Shown: in pieces, positions 1 to 9,053 of the stretch
Layout of the letters: each line of letters begins with the position of its first letter
Position numbering within the stretch: the first letter of the stretch is position 1
Assembly (NCBI GenBank): GCA_964399535.1
Contig: CAYNRE010000005.1
Location: 496,001 to 560,000 of the forward strand
DNA: 64,000 nt
Direction of reading: 5' to 3'
Source: CAYNRE01 sp964399535
GTDB lineage: Bacteria > Planctomycetota > Planctomycetia > Pirellulales > CAYNRE01
The notes under the pieces: model-generated
The model's database searches: none
What the model was told of the DNA's origin: nothing
What the model saw: only the letters and a program-made list of their open reading frames with translations
Program-made: the position numbers and the translations under genes

Positions 1-1
1 G

Positions 2-3000
2 ATCACGCGGCAAGATGTGATCTGGGCGATGCGGCTGCCGGGCGATGCCGAGCCGGGGCGGCGGCTGTGGCAACTTAGCAGCCGAACCCGGCTCGAAGCG
101 TCGGCCAGCACCACCGATCCGCTGCGCCAGGTGCTCGAGGTGCGGCAAACGCAGCCGGCCATGCAGCCCGACCAGGTCGTGCTGCGCCGCGCGGCGATCG
201 AGTTCGACCCCACGCGCGATTACGAGCTACGGCTACGGGCCCGCGGTAGTCCGGCCAGGTCCGTGCATCTGGAACTGGTCGACCCCGGCCAGACCCAGCC
301 GCCCCTGGACATCGGCCAGGCCGAGTTGAGCCCTCAGTGGCAAACCTTGGTCTTTCCGATCCGCGGCGAAGTCGCCGGGCAAGCGGGCGGCAGTGCCGAT
401 GGCCCTGCGCCGCGCGACCTGGTGCTGTCCCTGGGGGGACCGGCCGGCCAGACGGAAATTACCGACGCAGTCCTCTCGCTGGTGGCCCTGCGCGAACCGA
501 CCGAGATCGTAGCCGACCTGTGGCACGTGGAAACCTCCAATGGAAGCCGGGCGCGGTTGCTGCCACACGGAGCCGAGCCCGGTAGCGTGGGCGTGGCGAT
601 CGAGGCGATTGCCCCCGGTCCGGAAGAAGCGAGCGTCAAACTGGTCCAGGGGGGGCTTGAGCTTCGCGCGGCAGCGCGCTACCGGCTCGCGCTTCGTGCC
701 CGGGCCGAGGGAGCACGCACCGTTGTCCTGGGCTGGGTAGATACGCAAACCGGCGCCGCGCTGGCCCCCTGGCAGCGCGTGGATCTGGGCCCCACGGCCA
801 CCGAGGTGACCTCTCTCTGCAATCCGGCGACCGGCACGGCAAGCGCGCAACTGGAAATTCACCTGGGGAGCAGCACGGCCGGCGTGACGCTCGACGCCGC
901 GCGGATCGACGAAGTTCCGCGGCAAACTCCCACCGAGATCGTGCCCGATGGCTTTACGCTCGAGCAAGACCCCGGGTGCAAGGCCTCGTGGGCAATTGCC
1001 GGCGGGACCGAGCCCGTACTTCGAGTCTCGGTCGAACAGACCATACCCGAGCGGATCGCGGCCGTACGGTTGGTGCAGCCGGGGCTGGAGCTTACCGCCG
1101 GCTGGCCCTATCGGCTCACGTTTCGTGCCCGGGCCGACGGTCCTCGCCCGTTGGCCTGGTCGTTGATTCAGGGCGACCAGGTCATTCTGCCCGTTCAAAC
1201 GGCCTGGGCCGACGTGGACCAGACGTGGCAAAGCCTGGAGAGCCAGTTCCTGGCCCCCACCTCGGGAACGGCCAAACTGCAATTCGAATTCGGTCTGTGG
1301 ACCGTGCCCTGCGAATTGGCCGACATTCGCCTCGAAGCGCCCCGCAAAGAACACCCCACCGAGTTGTTGCCCGATCGTTGGCGGCTGGAGACGGCGGCCG
1401 AGGCCCAAGCCCACCTGGAGCAAACCGGCGAGAGCCCTACGGCCCTGCGCGTGGTGGTCGAATCGGTGCCCGGCCCCGAGCCCTGGCACGTGCGGTTGGT
1501 GCAAAACCAGATCGGGCTCACCCAGGGGAATCGCTACCGGCTGCGGTTTCGAGCCCGGGCCGATGCACCTCGATCGGTCGGCTATAGCCTGCTGAGCACG
1601 CGACCGGGAACCTACCTGGGGCTGTTCGGCGAGTCGCCGGTGGGCGCGAGCTGGAGCGACTACGAAATCCCCTTCACGGCCGAGGCCGACGACCCCGGCG
1701 CCAGCCTGTCGCTGAACTTGGGGGGAACCCCCGGCGCAATCGAACTGGATTCCCTGCAAATCGTCGCCACCGCGCGGCGCTGGCCCAGCGAGCTGGTGCC
1801 CGACCTGTGGAGGCTCGATCTTCCGCCCGGAGTCGAGGGGCGGCTCGTGCTTCCCGCGCGGTCCAACGACGTGCTTCGGGCCGAGTTTGCCCGCCAGGCG
1901 GATACGGCGCCCTGGCAAATCGGGCTCAAGCAGCCGGGGCTAGCACTGCGCGGAGCGGTGCGCTATCGGCTCTCGTTTCGCGCCCGAGCCGACGCCCCCC
2001 GGCAGATGCCCTGCCTGATCCTGGCTTCCCAGGCCTCGCAGCCGCTGATGGAGGACCAGTTCGCGCTCACGCCCCAGTGGCAGACCCACTCGGTCACCTT
2101 CACTTCGCCTCGGACCGACGAGGCGGCCACGCTGGTGCTGAACCTGGGGGGCGAGGATCCGGCCGTGGAACTGGCTGAGCTGCAACTGCGCGAGGAGCCC
2201 AAAGAGTCGCCCTTGGCGCTGCCGCTGGGAGATTGGCGGCTCACGGTGCGGCCCGACCTGCGGGCACACCGGGTCCTCGACGGCGAAGCATCCGAGCGGC
2301 TGCGAATCGAGATCGACCCGTTTGGCGACCGCCCGATCGAACCTTGGAGCGTTGCCCTGGAGCAAACCGGCGTGGGGGTCGAGTCGGGCGTATGGTACTC
2401 GGCGACGTTTCGCGCCCGCGCCGACGCGCCGCGAACCGCCAGTTTCGCGATCTTGCGTGCCGACGACGGTGGGTTTCTGGGGCTCTACGAAGACCTGAAG
2501 CTCACCACCGCCTGGCAAGACTATCGCCTGACCTTTCAGGCCCAGGGCGATTCGCCGAACAGCCGTGCCTTTTTCAATCTGGGGCAGGCCGACGCGGCGG
2601 TCGAGCTCGAGTCGATCGAATTGGCGCGGCTGGCCCGCCCCGCCGGCGCGGTGGCGATCGACCAGCCGCTCAGCGAGAACCAGTCGCTCGTGCTGGGGGG
2701 CCTGCCGTTTGGCCATTGGCGGCTGAGGGTGCGGCCGCTGCGGCAGCTCAGTGCCCGCGTTACGCAGCCGGCCAACCAGGGCGAGGCGCTGCGGGTCGAT
2801 TTGGTTCACGGCCAGCAGGGTTCGCCGCCCGACGTGCGGCTTTCGCTCGACGACTTGAGCGTTCGCCAGGGGCAGTGGTACACGGCGTCGTTTCGCGTGC
2901 GGGCTGAAGAGCCCCGGTTGATGCGGCTGAGCTTTGCCGAGCAGGCCCCCCCGTTTGAATCGCTGGGGCTCGATCGCGCCATACCGGTCACTACCCGCTG

Positions 3001-3379
3001 GCGCACGATCGTGCTCGAGCTGAGGGCCACGAAAAACACCACGGTCGGGAGCCTGGCGCTGGAGCTCGCCGGGCACGATGCCGCGATCGAACTGGCCGAA
3101 TTCGTCTGGCAGCCCCATTCGCCGCGGGCCACGAAGATCGGCTGGGTGGTCAGCAACCTGGTGGTAGCCTTGATCACGGCCTGGATGACCCGCACCCGGC
3201 GGTGGGCGGCCTTCGCCCCCAGCGACGACTGGGAACCGCTGGGGCTGCCCGCGCCGGCCCATTCCCGGGAAATTCGCTACCAGTTGGGGGCCGAGGCACC
3301 GCAAGCCGCATCGCCCCCCGCTGGGCTTGTGCCTGACGCAGCGAACGGCGACGCTTTGGGGCGCGGGCCACGGGACTAG
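2..3379 (+). CDS. Repeat-rich jelly-roll protein with C-terminal membrane anchor (5' end outside window)
   Basis: The reading frame is open to the window edge, so the GTG at 17 is probably internal and the protein is longer than 1,120 residues. It consists of seven tandem modules of about 145 residues. Each carries a signature like YRLRFRARADAPR, near residues 67, 220, 364, 504, 649, 792 and 953 counted from the GTG. Each module reads as a beta-sandwich of the carbohydrate-binding (jelly-roll) kind. A single hydrophobic segment lies near residue 1040, followed by a basic stretch and a Pro/Ala-rich tail, which suggests an anchored C terminus. The same module follows a YfhO-like membrane domain in the gene at 36126-40016, so the missing N terminus may be a similar membrane domain (inference). 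A glycosyltransferase starts 38 bases downstream on the same strand. Role in glycan binding or assembly is likely but unproven; no catalytic motif is visible. Confidence 0.8.
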   Translation: MTRQDVIWAMRLPGDAEPGRRLWQLSSRTRLEASASTTDPLRQVLEVRQTQPAMQPDQVVLRRAAIEFDPTRDYELRLRARGSPARSVHLELVDPGQTQPPLDIGQAELSPQWQTLVFPIRGEVAGQAGGSADGPAPRDLVLSLGGPAGQTEITDAVLSLVALREPTEIVADLWHVETSNGSRARLLPHGAEPGSVGVAIEAIAPGPEEASVKLVQGGLELRAAARYRLALRARAEGARTVVLGWVDTQTGAALAPWQRVDLGPTATEVTSLCNPATGTASAQLEIHLGSSTAGVTLDAARIDEVPRQTPTEIVPDGFTLEQDPGCKASWAIAGGTEPVLRVSVEQTIPERIAAVRLVQPGLELTAGWPYRLTFRARADGPRPLAWSLIQGDQVILPVQTAWADVDQTWQSLESQFLAPTSGTAKLQFEFGLWTVPCELADIRLEAPRKEHPTELLPDRWRLETAAEAQAHLEQTGESPTALRVVVESVPGPEPWHVRLVQNQIGLTQGNRYRLRFRARADAPRSVGYSLLSTRPGTYLGLFGESPVGASWSDYEIPFTAEADDPGASLSLNLGGTPGAIELDSLQIVATARRWPSELVPDLWRLDLPPGVEGRLVLPARSNDVLRAEFARQADTAPWQIGLKQPGLALRGAVRYRLSFRARADAPRQMPCLILASQASQPLMEDQFALTPQWQTHSVTFTSPRTDEAATLVLNLGGEDPAVELAELQLREEPKESPLALPLGDWRLTVRPDLRAHRVLDGEASERLRIEIDPFGDRPIEPWSVALEQTGVGVESGVWYSATFRARADAPRTASFAILRADDGGFLGLYEDLKLTTAWQDYRLTFQAQGDSPNSRAFFNLGQADAAVELESIELARLARPAGAVAIDQPLSENQSLVLGGLPFGHWRLRVRPLRQLSARVTQPANQGEALRVDLVHGQQGSPPDVRLSLDDLSVRQGQWYTASFRVRAEEPRLMRLSFAEQAPPFESLGLDRAIPVTTRWRTIVLELRATKNTTVGSLALELAGHDAAIELAEFVWQPHSPRATKIGWVVSNLVVALITAWMTRTRRWAAFAPSDDWEPLGLPAPAHSREIRYQLGAEAPQAASPPAGLVPDAANGDALGRGPRD

Positions 3380-3417
3380 CGGGGCGAAACGGAAAGCACG
3401 ATTCATCGGGAGCCAAC

Positions 3418-4182
3418 GTGCTCGAGAGCTTGTCGATCGTCATCCCGGTCTTCAACGAAGAGGCGACGCTGGCCGAGGTGGTCGAGCGCTGTGCGGCGCT
3501 GCTTCCCGATTTAGCGCGCCAAGGCGAACTGTGGATTGTCGACGACGGCAGCACCGACCAAAGCCGCGCCATCGCCCAGGAACTGGCGCCTCGGCTCCCC
3601 GGCGTGGGCCTGCTGCGGCACGAGGCGAATCGGGGGTTTGGTGCCGCCCAGCGAACCGGCATCGAGGCCTCGCGCGGCGAGTTCGTCGTGGTGGTCCCCT
3701 CCGACGGACAGTTCCCGCCAGAGGACCTGCGCGTTCTTGCCCGGGCGGCGATCGACGTCGACCTGGTGGTCGGCTACCGGCAGAACCGGGGCGATGGTTG
3801 GTACCGCAGCCTGAAAACCCGGGTATTCGGCTGGGTCATGCGGCGCGGGTTTGGCGTACCGCTGCGCGACGTGAACTGGGTGAAGCTGTACCGCCGAACC
3901 GCCTGGCAGCGATTGGCTCCGCGGATGGAAGGAATGGGGCTCGACGCCGAGGTGGTGGTCAAGGCCCTGAACCTGGGCCTGCGCGTGGTCGAGGTGCCCG
4001 TGGGCTACCTACCCCGACGGGGCGGCGTGGCCAAGGGAGATCAGCCTTCGCGCGTGTTGGGTACGCTGGCCGAACTGTGGCGCCTGCGGGGCGTGGGCGG
4101 AACTGCGGGCAAAGCCACGGGCGGGGGCTCGGCAGCCCCTCAGCGCCCTACACCAACCGACACCGACCAGGAACCGGCTTGA
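3418..4182 (+). CDS. GT2 family glycosyltransferase
   Basis: 254-residue GT-A fold glycosyltransferase. The N terminus reads LSIVIPVFNEEATLAEVV, followed by IVDDGSTDQS (nucleotide-sugar-binding DDGS) and ANRGFGAAQRTGI, the pattern of dolichol-phosphate-mannose synthase-like GT2 enzymes. The usual DxD position reads PSDGQFPPEDL. There are no transmembrane helices at the C terminus, unlike the GT2 gene at 15977. The start is GTG with CGGGAG eight bases upstream. It probably transfers a sugar from a nucleotide donor to a lipid phosphate or growing glycan on the cytoplasmic face. It follows the repeat protein closely and precedes hisH by 125 bases. Donor and acceptor cannot be read from sequence. 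Confidence 0.88.
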   Translation: MLESLSIVIPVFNEEATLAEVVERCAALLPDLARQGELWIVDDGSTDQSRAIAQELAPRLPGVGLLRHEANRGFGAAQRTGIEASRGEFVVVVPSDGQFPPEDLRVLARAAIDVDLVVGYRQNRGDGWYRSLKTRVFGWVMRRGFGVPLRDVNWVKLYRRTAWQRLAPRMEGMGLDAEVVVKALNLGLRVVEVPVGYLPRRGGVAKGDQPSRVLGTLAELWRLRGVGGTAGKATGGGSAAPQRPTPTDTDQEPA

Positions 4183-4307
4183 CGGCCGGGCGGCCGCGGT
4201 CGAATCTGGCAACTACGGAAACTTCGAGTCCCTAGACGGCATGTCGCACGAGCCGCCCTCCGGCGCACCGCTAAACAGTCGCACGCATCCATCGCACCAA
4301 GCCAGCT

Positions 4308-4934
4308 ATGACCCGGGCCACGATCATCGACTACGCAGTGGGCAACGTCCGCTCGCTGGGCCTGGCCTTGGAGCAATTGGGGGCCCAGGTGCGCTGCTCG
4401 GACAAGCCCGACGATGTGCGCTGGGCCGAGCGGATTTTGCTGCCGGGAGTGGGTGCCTTCGGCGCCGCCCGCAAGCGGCTGGCCGAGCCCGAGTTGGCAG
4501 CCGCCCTCGAAGAAGCCCGCCAGGCCGGTAAGCCCATTCTGGGCATTTGCCTGGGGCTGCAGCTATTGACCCGCCACAGTGAGGAAGGGAATGAGCCCGG
4601 TCTGGGTTGGTTGCCGGGCGAGACACGGCGGCTGGATGCCTTTGGGGGGTTTCGGCACCGGATTCCGCACCTGGGCTGGGCCGCGCTGCGCGTCGAATCG
4701 CTCGACCCGCTGCTGGCCCAGCCGCTTGGCGGCTCGCAGTTTTATTTTGCCCACTCGTTCGTGCTCGACGGTGCCGCGCCGGAAGACGTATTGGCCACGG
4801 CCTGGTACGGACGCGAATTTCCTGCCGTGGTGCGGCGCGGCAACTTGCTGGGAGTGCAATTCCACCCCGAGCGAAGCCAGCAGGCCGGCCGCGAGTTCCT
4901 GAAGCGATACCTCGACGGGAGCGGCGCAGCGTGA
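4308..4934 (+). CDS. hisH: HisH-type glutamine amidotransferase subunit (surface-sugar paralogue)
   Basis: 208-residue class I glutamine amidotransferase. It has the oxyanion/nucleophile segment GICLGLQLL with the catalytic Cys, and GVQFHPERS with the His and Glu of the triad. It would hydrolyse glutamine and channel ammonia to the HisF-like partner, whose GTG start overlaps its TGA by four bases (GTGA). Length matches HisH. The partner is of the HisF2/AglZ kind found in polysaccharide clusters, and no other histidine genes are nearby. The pair therefore more likely supplies ammonia for an acetamidino (amidine) sugar modification than for histidine synthesis, although a histidine role cannot be excluded from sequence alone. 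Confidence 0.87.
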   Translation: MTRATIIDYAVGNVRSLGLALEQLGAQVRCSDKPDDVRWAERILLPGVGAFGAARKRLAEPELAAALEEARQAGKPILGICLGLQLLTRHSEEGNEPGLGWLPGETRRLDAFGGFRHRIPHLGWAALRVESLDPLLAQPLGGSQFYFAHSFVLDGAAPEDVLATAWYGREFPAVVRRGNLLGVQFHPERSQQAGREFLKRYLDGSGAA

Positions 4935-5791
4935 ACCCAACTGCCAATCAGCTCGCGACCGGCCCACTCTCGGCCGCCGCGCCGACCCCGGTGCGGATCA
5001 TTCCCGTACTGCTGTTGAAACACTGGGGAATCGAAAAGAGCATCGGCTTTCGCGACTTCGTCTACGTGGGTAGCCCCGTCAACGCGGCCCGGGTACTGAG
5101 CGACCTGGGGGCCGACGAACTGATTGTGCTTGATATTGCCGCCACGCCCGAGGGGCGCGGGCCCGACACGGAAGTGGTTGCCCAAATGGCGGCCGAGGTG
5201 CGGATGCCGCTAACCGTCGGCGGGGGAATCCATCGGCTGGCCGACCTGGAATCGCTCTTGGCGGCCGGCGCCGATCGGGTGGTGCTGAACACGGCCCTGC
5301 ACGAATCGCCCGGGCTCGTGCGCGAGGCGGCCGACCGCTTTGGCAGCCAATGCGTGGTCGCCTCGATCGATGCCCGCCGCCGCGCCGACGGTAGCCACCA
5401 GGTATTTACCCGGTGCGGGCGAGTAGCCACGGGCCGCGACCCGGCCGATTGCGCCCGCCAGGCGGTCGAGCTGGGTGCGGGCGAAATCCTGGTCACCTCG
5501 ATCGACCGCGATGGAAGTCTGACCGGATACGATCTGGAACTGGTTCGCACGGTGAGCCAGGCCGTAGCCGTGCCGGTCGTCGCTTGCGGCGGCGCGGGGA
5601 GCGTGGCCGACCTGGCAGCGGCCGTCGACCAGGCGGGGGCGTCCGCCGCGGCGGCCGGCGCGCTGTTCGTATTCTGGGGCCCGCGGCGGACCGTGCTGGT
5701 CAACTTCCCGACCGAGGACGAGCTTGTCGAACACCTGGGGCGCCAGCGGGTACGGCGGCGCTGGCCGGCAGTGCCCCGTTGGGCCGAGTAG
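4931..5791 (+). CDS. HisF-like (HisF2/AglZ family) acetamidino-modification synthase subunit
   Basis: 286-residue (beta/alpha)8 barrel. The start is the GTG overlapping the hisH stop. The opening VRIIPVLLLKHWGIEKS and FVYVGSPVNAARVL differ from housekeeping HisF and match the HisF2/AglZ acetamidino-modification family as I know it. Phosphate-binding segments are visible: MPLTVGGGI in the middle and VVACGGAGS near the end. The family pairs with HisH and normally also with an ATP-dependent N-acetyl-sugar amidotransferase (WbpG/PseA type). I see no such gene in this window, so the substrate activator would have to lie outside it. The tail after EHLGRQRVRRRW is a short basic extension. It converges with the carbamoyltransferase, 42 bases away. 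Confidence 0.85.
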   Translation: MNPTANQLATGPLSAAAPTPVRIIPVLLLKHWGIEKSIGFRDFVYVGSPVNAARVLSDLGADELIVLDIAATPEGRGPDTEVVAQMAAEVRMPLTVGGGIHRLADLESLLAAGADRVVLNTALHESPGLVREAADRFGSQCVVASIDARRRADGSHQVFTRCGRVATGRDPADCARQAVELGAGEILVTSIDRDGSLTGYDLELVRTVSQAVAVPVVACGGAGSVADLAAAVDQAGASAAAAGALFVFWGPRRTVLVNFPTEDELVEHLGRQRVRRRWPAVPRWAE

Positions 5792-5833
5792 CGCGGCAGG
5801 TCGCTGCGCCGACGTGCCACTCCGCACCCCGAC

Positions 5834-7459
5834 CTACGCCCGGCAGGGGCGCGGCTTGTCGAGCACGAAGCTGCCCAGAATGAGCGCGTCCAACCCCGTG
5901 GCGAAATAGGTCCGCAAGGCCTGAGCCGGCGAACAGGCGATCGGGTCGTTGTAGGCGTTCAGGCTGGTATTCACCAGGGCGGGAATGCCGGCTTGTTTTT
6001 CGAATCGCTCGAGCAGTTCGGCAAACAGCGGGTTGGTTTCGGCGTGGACCGATTGCAGCCGCGAGGTGCCATCGGCGTGCACCCCGCCGGGAATTTGCCG
6101 CTGAGCCGCCGGGCCGGCGCTGAAGGTTTGCGTCATATAGGGCGAGTCGCAATAACCGGCAAACAATTCCGGACCTCGGCTCGGGAGCAAGGCGGGGGCC
6201 AACGGGCGAAACTCCTCGCGAAACTTGATGCGCTGGTTGATCGTGTCTTTCACCGAGGGATCGGCCGGATTGGCCAGGATGCTGCGATTACCCAGGGCTC
6301 GCGGCCCGAACTCCATTCGGCCTTGGAACCAGCCTAGGATGCGCCCCTCGGCCAGCCGCTGAGCCGCGGCGCCAGCCGGGTCGTCGGTCTCCTGGTATTC
6401 GAGCCCCGCGCGGTCGAGCACCTGGCGAATCGCCGCGGAAGAGAACTCCGGCCCCCAATAGGCATGGGGCAGCGCGGCGGGAGCCTCGCCGTGCTCGAGG
6501 GCAACCAGGTAGGCAGCCCCCAGCGACAAGCCGGCGTCGCTCACCACGGGGGGCACATACAGTTGCGAAACCGCGGGATCTTCGCGCAGCCGCTGATTCA
6601 TTTTGCAGTTCAGCGCCACGCCGCCGGCCAGGCACACGCGCGAAACACCGGTACGCCGGATGTGAAACCGAACCAGTTGCAGCACGGCCTCTTCCAGTTG
6701 GGCTTGGGCGCTGGCCGCCAGATCGAAGTGGGCCGGCTCGAGCGGCCCGCCCGGCGTCCGCGGCGCTACTTCGACCGGGAACCGATCGAAGAGGCGCTCC
6801 TGGGGCGAGGCGGCCGGCTGAGTGCCCGATACGCCCCGCAGAAACTCGCTCTGCAGGTGATAACCTTCGGCCGTAATCTGCAAGATATGAGACAGGTCGT
6901 AGCGCGGCTGCCCGTAGGCCGCCAGGCCCATTACTTTGTACTCGTCGCTGTCCTTTTGAAATCCGAGCAGTTGCGTGATCGCGGCATAGAACACGCCGAG
7001 CGAGTCCGGCTTGAAGATCTCCAGCGGCGTCTCGAGGCGGCCGGCCCGACCGACCCGAACCGTGGTCGCCCGGCGGTCGCCGGAAAAATCCATGGTCACG
7101 ATCAGGGCTTCGTCCCAACCGCTGGCGTAATAGGTGCTGGCGGCGTGGGCCGTGTGGTGGTCGACCAGTTGCACGCGCGGGGCGTGGCCAAACTGGAACT
7201 GAAAGAATCGTTCGAGCAGTTCGACAAAGCCTGTGTAGGTGGCGCCCGGAAAAACAACCGCGTCGACGTCGCGAATCGAGAGGCCCCATTGGGCCAGGCA
7301 ATCGGCCGCGGCGCGGCGAGGCAGCTGACCGTTGGCGAACTTAACGCCCGAAAAGCGTTCTTCCTGCCCGGCGGCCACCAGGCGGCCGTCGACTAGAAGT
7401 GCCGCCGAGCCATCCTGATTGCCCGGCTGCACCCCGCCGGAGATACCGAGCAGAATCAT
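5834..7459 (-). CDS. NodU/CmcH-family carbamoyltransferase
   Basis: 541 residues. The N-terminal Kae1-like domain has LGISGGVQPGNQDGSAAL and the metal-binding VDHHTAHAAS. The C-terminal YrdC-like domain carries GRMEFGPRALGNRSILA, the hallmark of O-carbamoyltransferases such as NodU, NovN and CmcH. The reaction expected is carbamoyl phosphate plus ATP giving an O-carbamoylated hydroxyl, here most likely on a sugar. The ATG at 7459 was chosen over the 37-residue upstream extension because the conserved domain begins directly there and it overlaps the upstream gene's TGA (ATGA), indicating translational coupling with the oxidoreductase. It ends 42 bases from the converging hisF2. Confidence 0.93.
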   Translation of the reverse strand: MILLGISGGVQPGNQDGSAALLVDGRLVAAGQEERFSGVKFANGQLPRRAAADCLAQWGLSIRDVDAVVFPGATYTGFVELLERFFQFQFGHAPRVQLVDHHTAHAASTYYASGWDEALIVTMDFSGDRRATTVRVGRAGRLETPLEIFKPDSLGVFYAAITQLLGFQKDSDEYKVMGLAAYGQPRYDLSHILQITAEGYHLQSEFLRGVSGTQPAASPQERLFDRFPVEVAPRTPGGPLEPAHFDLAASAQAQLEEAVLQLVRFHIRRTGVSRVCLAGGVALNCKMNQRLREDPAVSQLYVPPVVSDAGLSLGAAYLVALEHGEAPAALPHAYWGPEFSSAAIRQVLDRAGLEYQETDDPAGAAAQRLAEGRILGWFQGRMEFGPRALGNRSILANPADPSVKDTINQRIKFREEFRPLAPALLPSRGPELFAGYCDSPYMTQTFSAGPAAQRQIPGGVHADGTSRLQSVHAETNPLFAELLERFEKQAGIPALVNTSLNAYNDPIACSPAQALRTYFATGLDALILGSFVLDKPRPCRA

Positions 7460-8487
7460 GGTCGTTGGGCGCGGGACTGGGCCAGCGATTGTTCGGCCTG
7501 CCAGAGCGCCTCGATCACGTCGGTGGCATGGCGGCCGTCGCAAAGGGGGCGCGAGCGCCGGGTCACGCATTCCAGAAAATGCATGGCCTGGGCCACCAGT
7601 GGCTCGGGCGATTCGGCCGGCAGCGTCACCATTCGCGGCGGCTGATGCAGCGCCGCCGGGCGCGGTTGGCTGCCCGCCGACGGCCGGATTCGCCAGCCCG
7701 CGTCTTCGGTCAACCGCAAGGCCACGTCGGTGGCCAATTCATCCCAATCCACGCCGCCATGCTCGCCCACCAGGCTGATCTGACGCAGCTTGTGGGCCGC
7801 GATCCAGCTTAGGTGCACGTTCACCAGCACCGAATCCGGGTACTCCAACGTGAGAAACACCACGTCTTCGAGCGCGGGATTCAAATAGCAGGCCCCGCGG
7901 GCCGTGACCGACACCGGCGCGGCGCCGAACAAATAGTTGAAGATCGCCACGTCGTGGCAACCCAAATCGTAGAGCACGCTCACGTCGGTGCGCACCGGCC
8001 CACGATTGGTGCGGGTCGAAGCGGCATAGAGCAACCGCCCCAACTGGCCGGCGTGCAGGTGCTCGCGCAGCGCGTGGATGCCCGCGTCGAAACAGTAGAC
8101 GTGCCCCACCATCAACACCGCGCGGCGAGCCTCGGCCATCTCGGTCAGTACGGCGCACTGGCTGGGCGCGAGGGCCAACGGTTTTTCGCAGAGGACGTCT
8201 TTGCCGGCCGAGAGCGCGGCCTGGGCAATCTCGAAATGCGTCGAAGCCGGCGAGGCGATCACCACGGCATCGACCCGCGGATCGCCGAGCACCTCGTCGA
8301 GCTGTGAAACGATGCGAGCCCGGGGATAAAGCTGGCCGACGAATTCGCACCGATCGGCGTCGATATCGCAGGCCACCTCGAGCCGGGCATCGCGCAATCC
8401 GGCGAACACCCGCAGGTGGTTCAGCCCCCAATGGCCGCAGCCCACCACGGCGACACCCACCGGCCAGCTTTGTCGGCGTTCGGTCAT
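7456..8487 (-). CDS. Gfo/Idh/MocA-family NAD(P)-dependent oxidoreductase
   Basis: 343 residues. The Rossmann motif VAVVGCGHWGLNHLRV is at the N terminus and the family motif CEKPLALA sits near residue 105. These enzymes oxidise or reduce sugar hydroxyl or keto groups; WlbA and Gfo are well-known members. In this context it likely makes a keto or dehydro nucleotide sugar before transamination or carbamoylation. The start at 8487 is the ATG immediately before the Rossmann strand; the frame stays open 45 codons upstream but that sequence looks non-coding. Its stop overlaps the start of the carbamoyltransferase, so the two are co-translated. Substrate is not identifiable. Confidence 0.92.
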   Translation of the reverse strand: MTERRQSWPVGVAVVGCGHWGLNHLRVFAGLRDARLEVACDIDADRCEFVGQLYPRARIVSQLDEVLGDPRVDAVVIASPASTHFEIAQAALSAGKDVLCEKPLALAPSQCAVLTEMAEARRAVLMVGHVYCFDAGIHALREHLHAGQLGRLLYAASTRTNRGPVRTDVSVLYDLGCHDVAIFNYLFGAAPVSVTARGACYLNPALEDVVFLTLEYPDSVLVNVHLSWIAAHKLRQISLVGEHGGVDWDELATDVALRLTEDAGWRIRPSAGSQPRPAALHQPPRMVTLPAESPEPLVAQAMHFLECVTRRSRPLCDGRHATDVIEALWQAEQSLAQSRAQRP

Positions 8488-8888
8488 GCTGCACCGTCTT
8501 GGCGGAAGAACACCCGAGGCCGGACCGACCGGCCTGGGTGCGGGCACCGCCAGGCCAGCCGGTCGGCGTGCACACGGCGGGGCTTCGGCGGGACGTCGGT
8601 CGGACCTGGCCTTGTGGGCCAACGCCCAAAATGCCGGATCCCCCCGATAGTGCTATCTCCCGAGTGTCTTCCAGCATAATCAAAATGGCGGCAAAAGCAC
8701 GCGGTCTGGGAGCGGCAAAACTGGTTTCTCAGGCGGGCGGGCGGCCGGCTCGAAAACCCACCTGCCCGCCGCCGAGTGGTACACTTACAGTTTCGGGGGG
8801 CCTACTGGCCCGAACGTCGCCGCGACACGTCTGCCCAATCGTTCCGAAGGCCAAAGCCGCAAACGTTTTGGCTGGGAGCCGTTTAACG
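8488..8888. other. Intergenic stretch, no firm gene
   Basis: Divergent gap between the oxidoreductase and the short open frame at 8889. The frame of that short ORF extends through it, but the translation is low-complexity and unlike a protein. A short interrupted palindrome GATAGTGCTATC lies near 8647-8658. I see no RNA gene or repeat here. Confidence 0.5.
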
Positions 8889-9053
8889 ATGAAGCCCGGT
8901 CGGTGGATAGCGCTGGCGATTGCCTCGCTGGGCGGCGGCCTGGTGCTGGCCACCCTGGGGGCGGCCCAGCCCGGGCCGAGCACTACCGCCAGGACGAACA
9001 CGGCGAGCCGATTCGAGCCATCTCGAGCTGACCCCTCGCGCGGGCTTCGGTGA
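8889..9053 (+). CDS. Short hypothetical exported peptide (uncertain)
   Basis: 54-codon frame starting MKPGRWIALAIASLGGGL, which looks like a signal peptide or single membrane segment, then a Ser/Thr/Arg-rich tail. Its TGA overlaps the GTG of the downstream glycosyltransferase-like gene by four bases, a pattern seen for real pairs in this locus. From about base 8978 the +2 frame reads EHYRQDEHGEPIRAISS before a stop at 9029-9031, which looks more protein-like than the continuing frame. A one-base frameshift is therefore possible. Function unknown; it may not be a gene. Confidence 0.3.
   Translation: MKPGRWIALAIASLGGGLVLATLGAAQPGPSTTARTNTASRFEPSRADPSRGLR

Noticed and set aside
233..3406. Long minus-strand open frames (233-1918 and 1940-3406)
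   Set aside because: They mirror the repeat protein on the plus strand, with low-complexity Arg/Gly/Pro translations and no motif.
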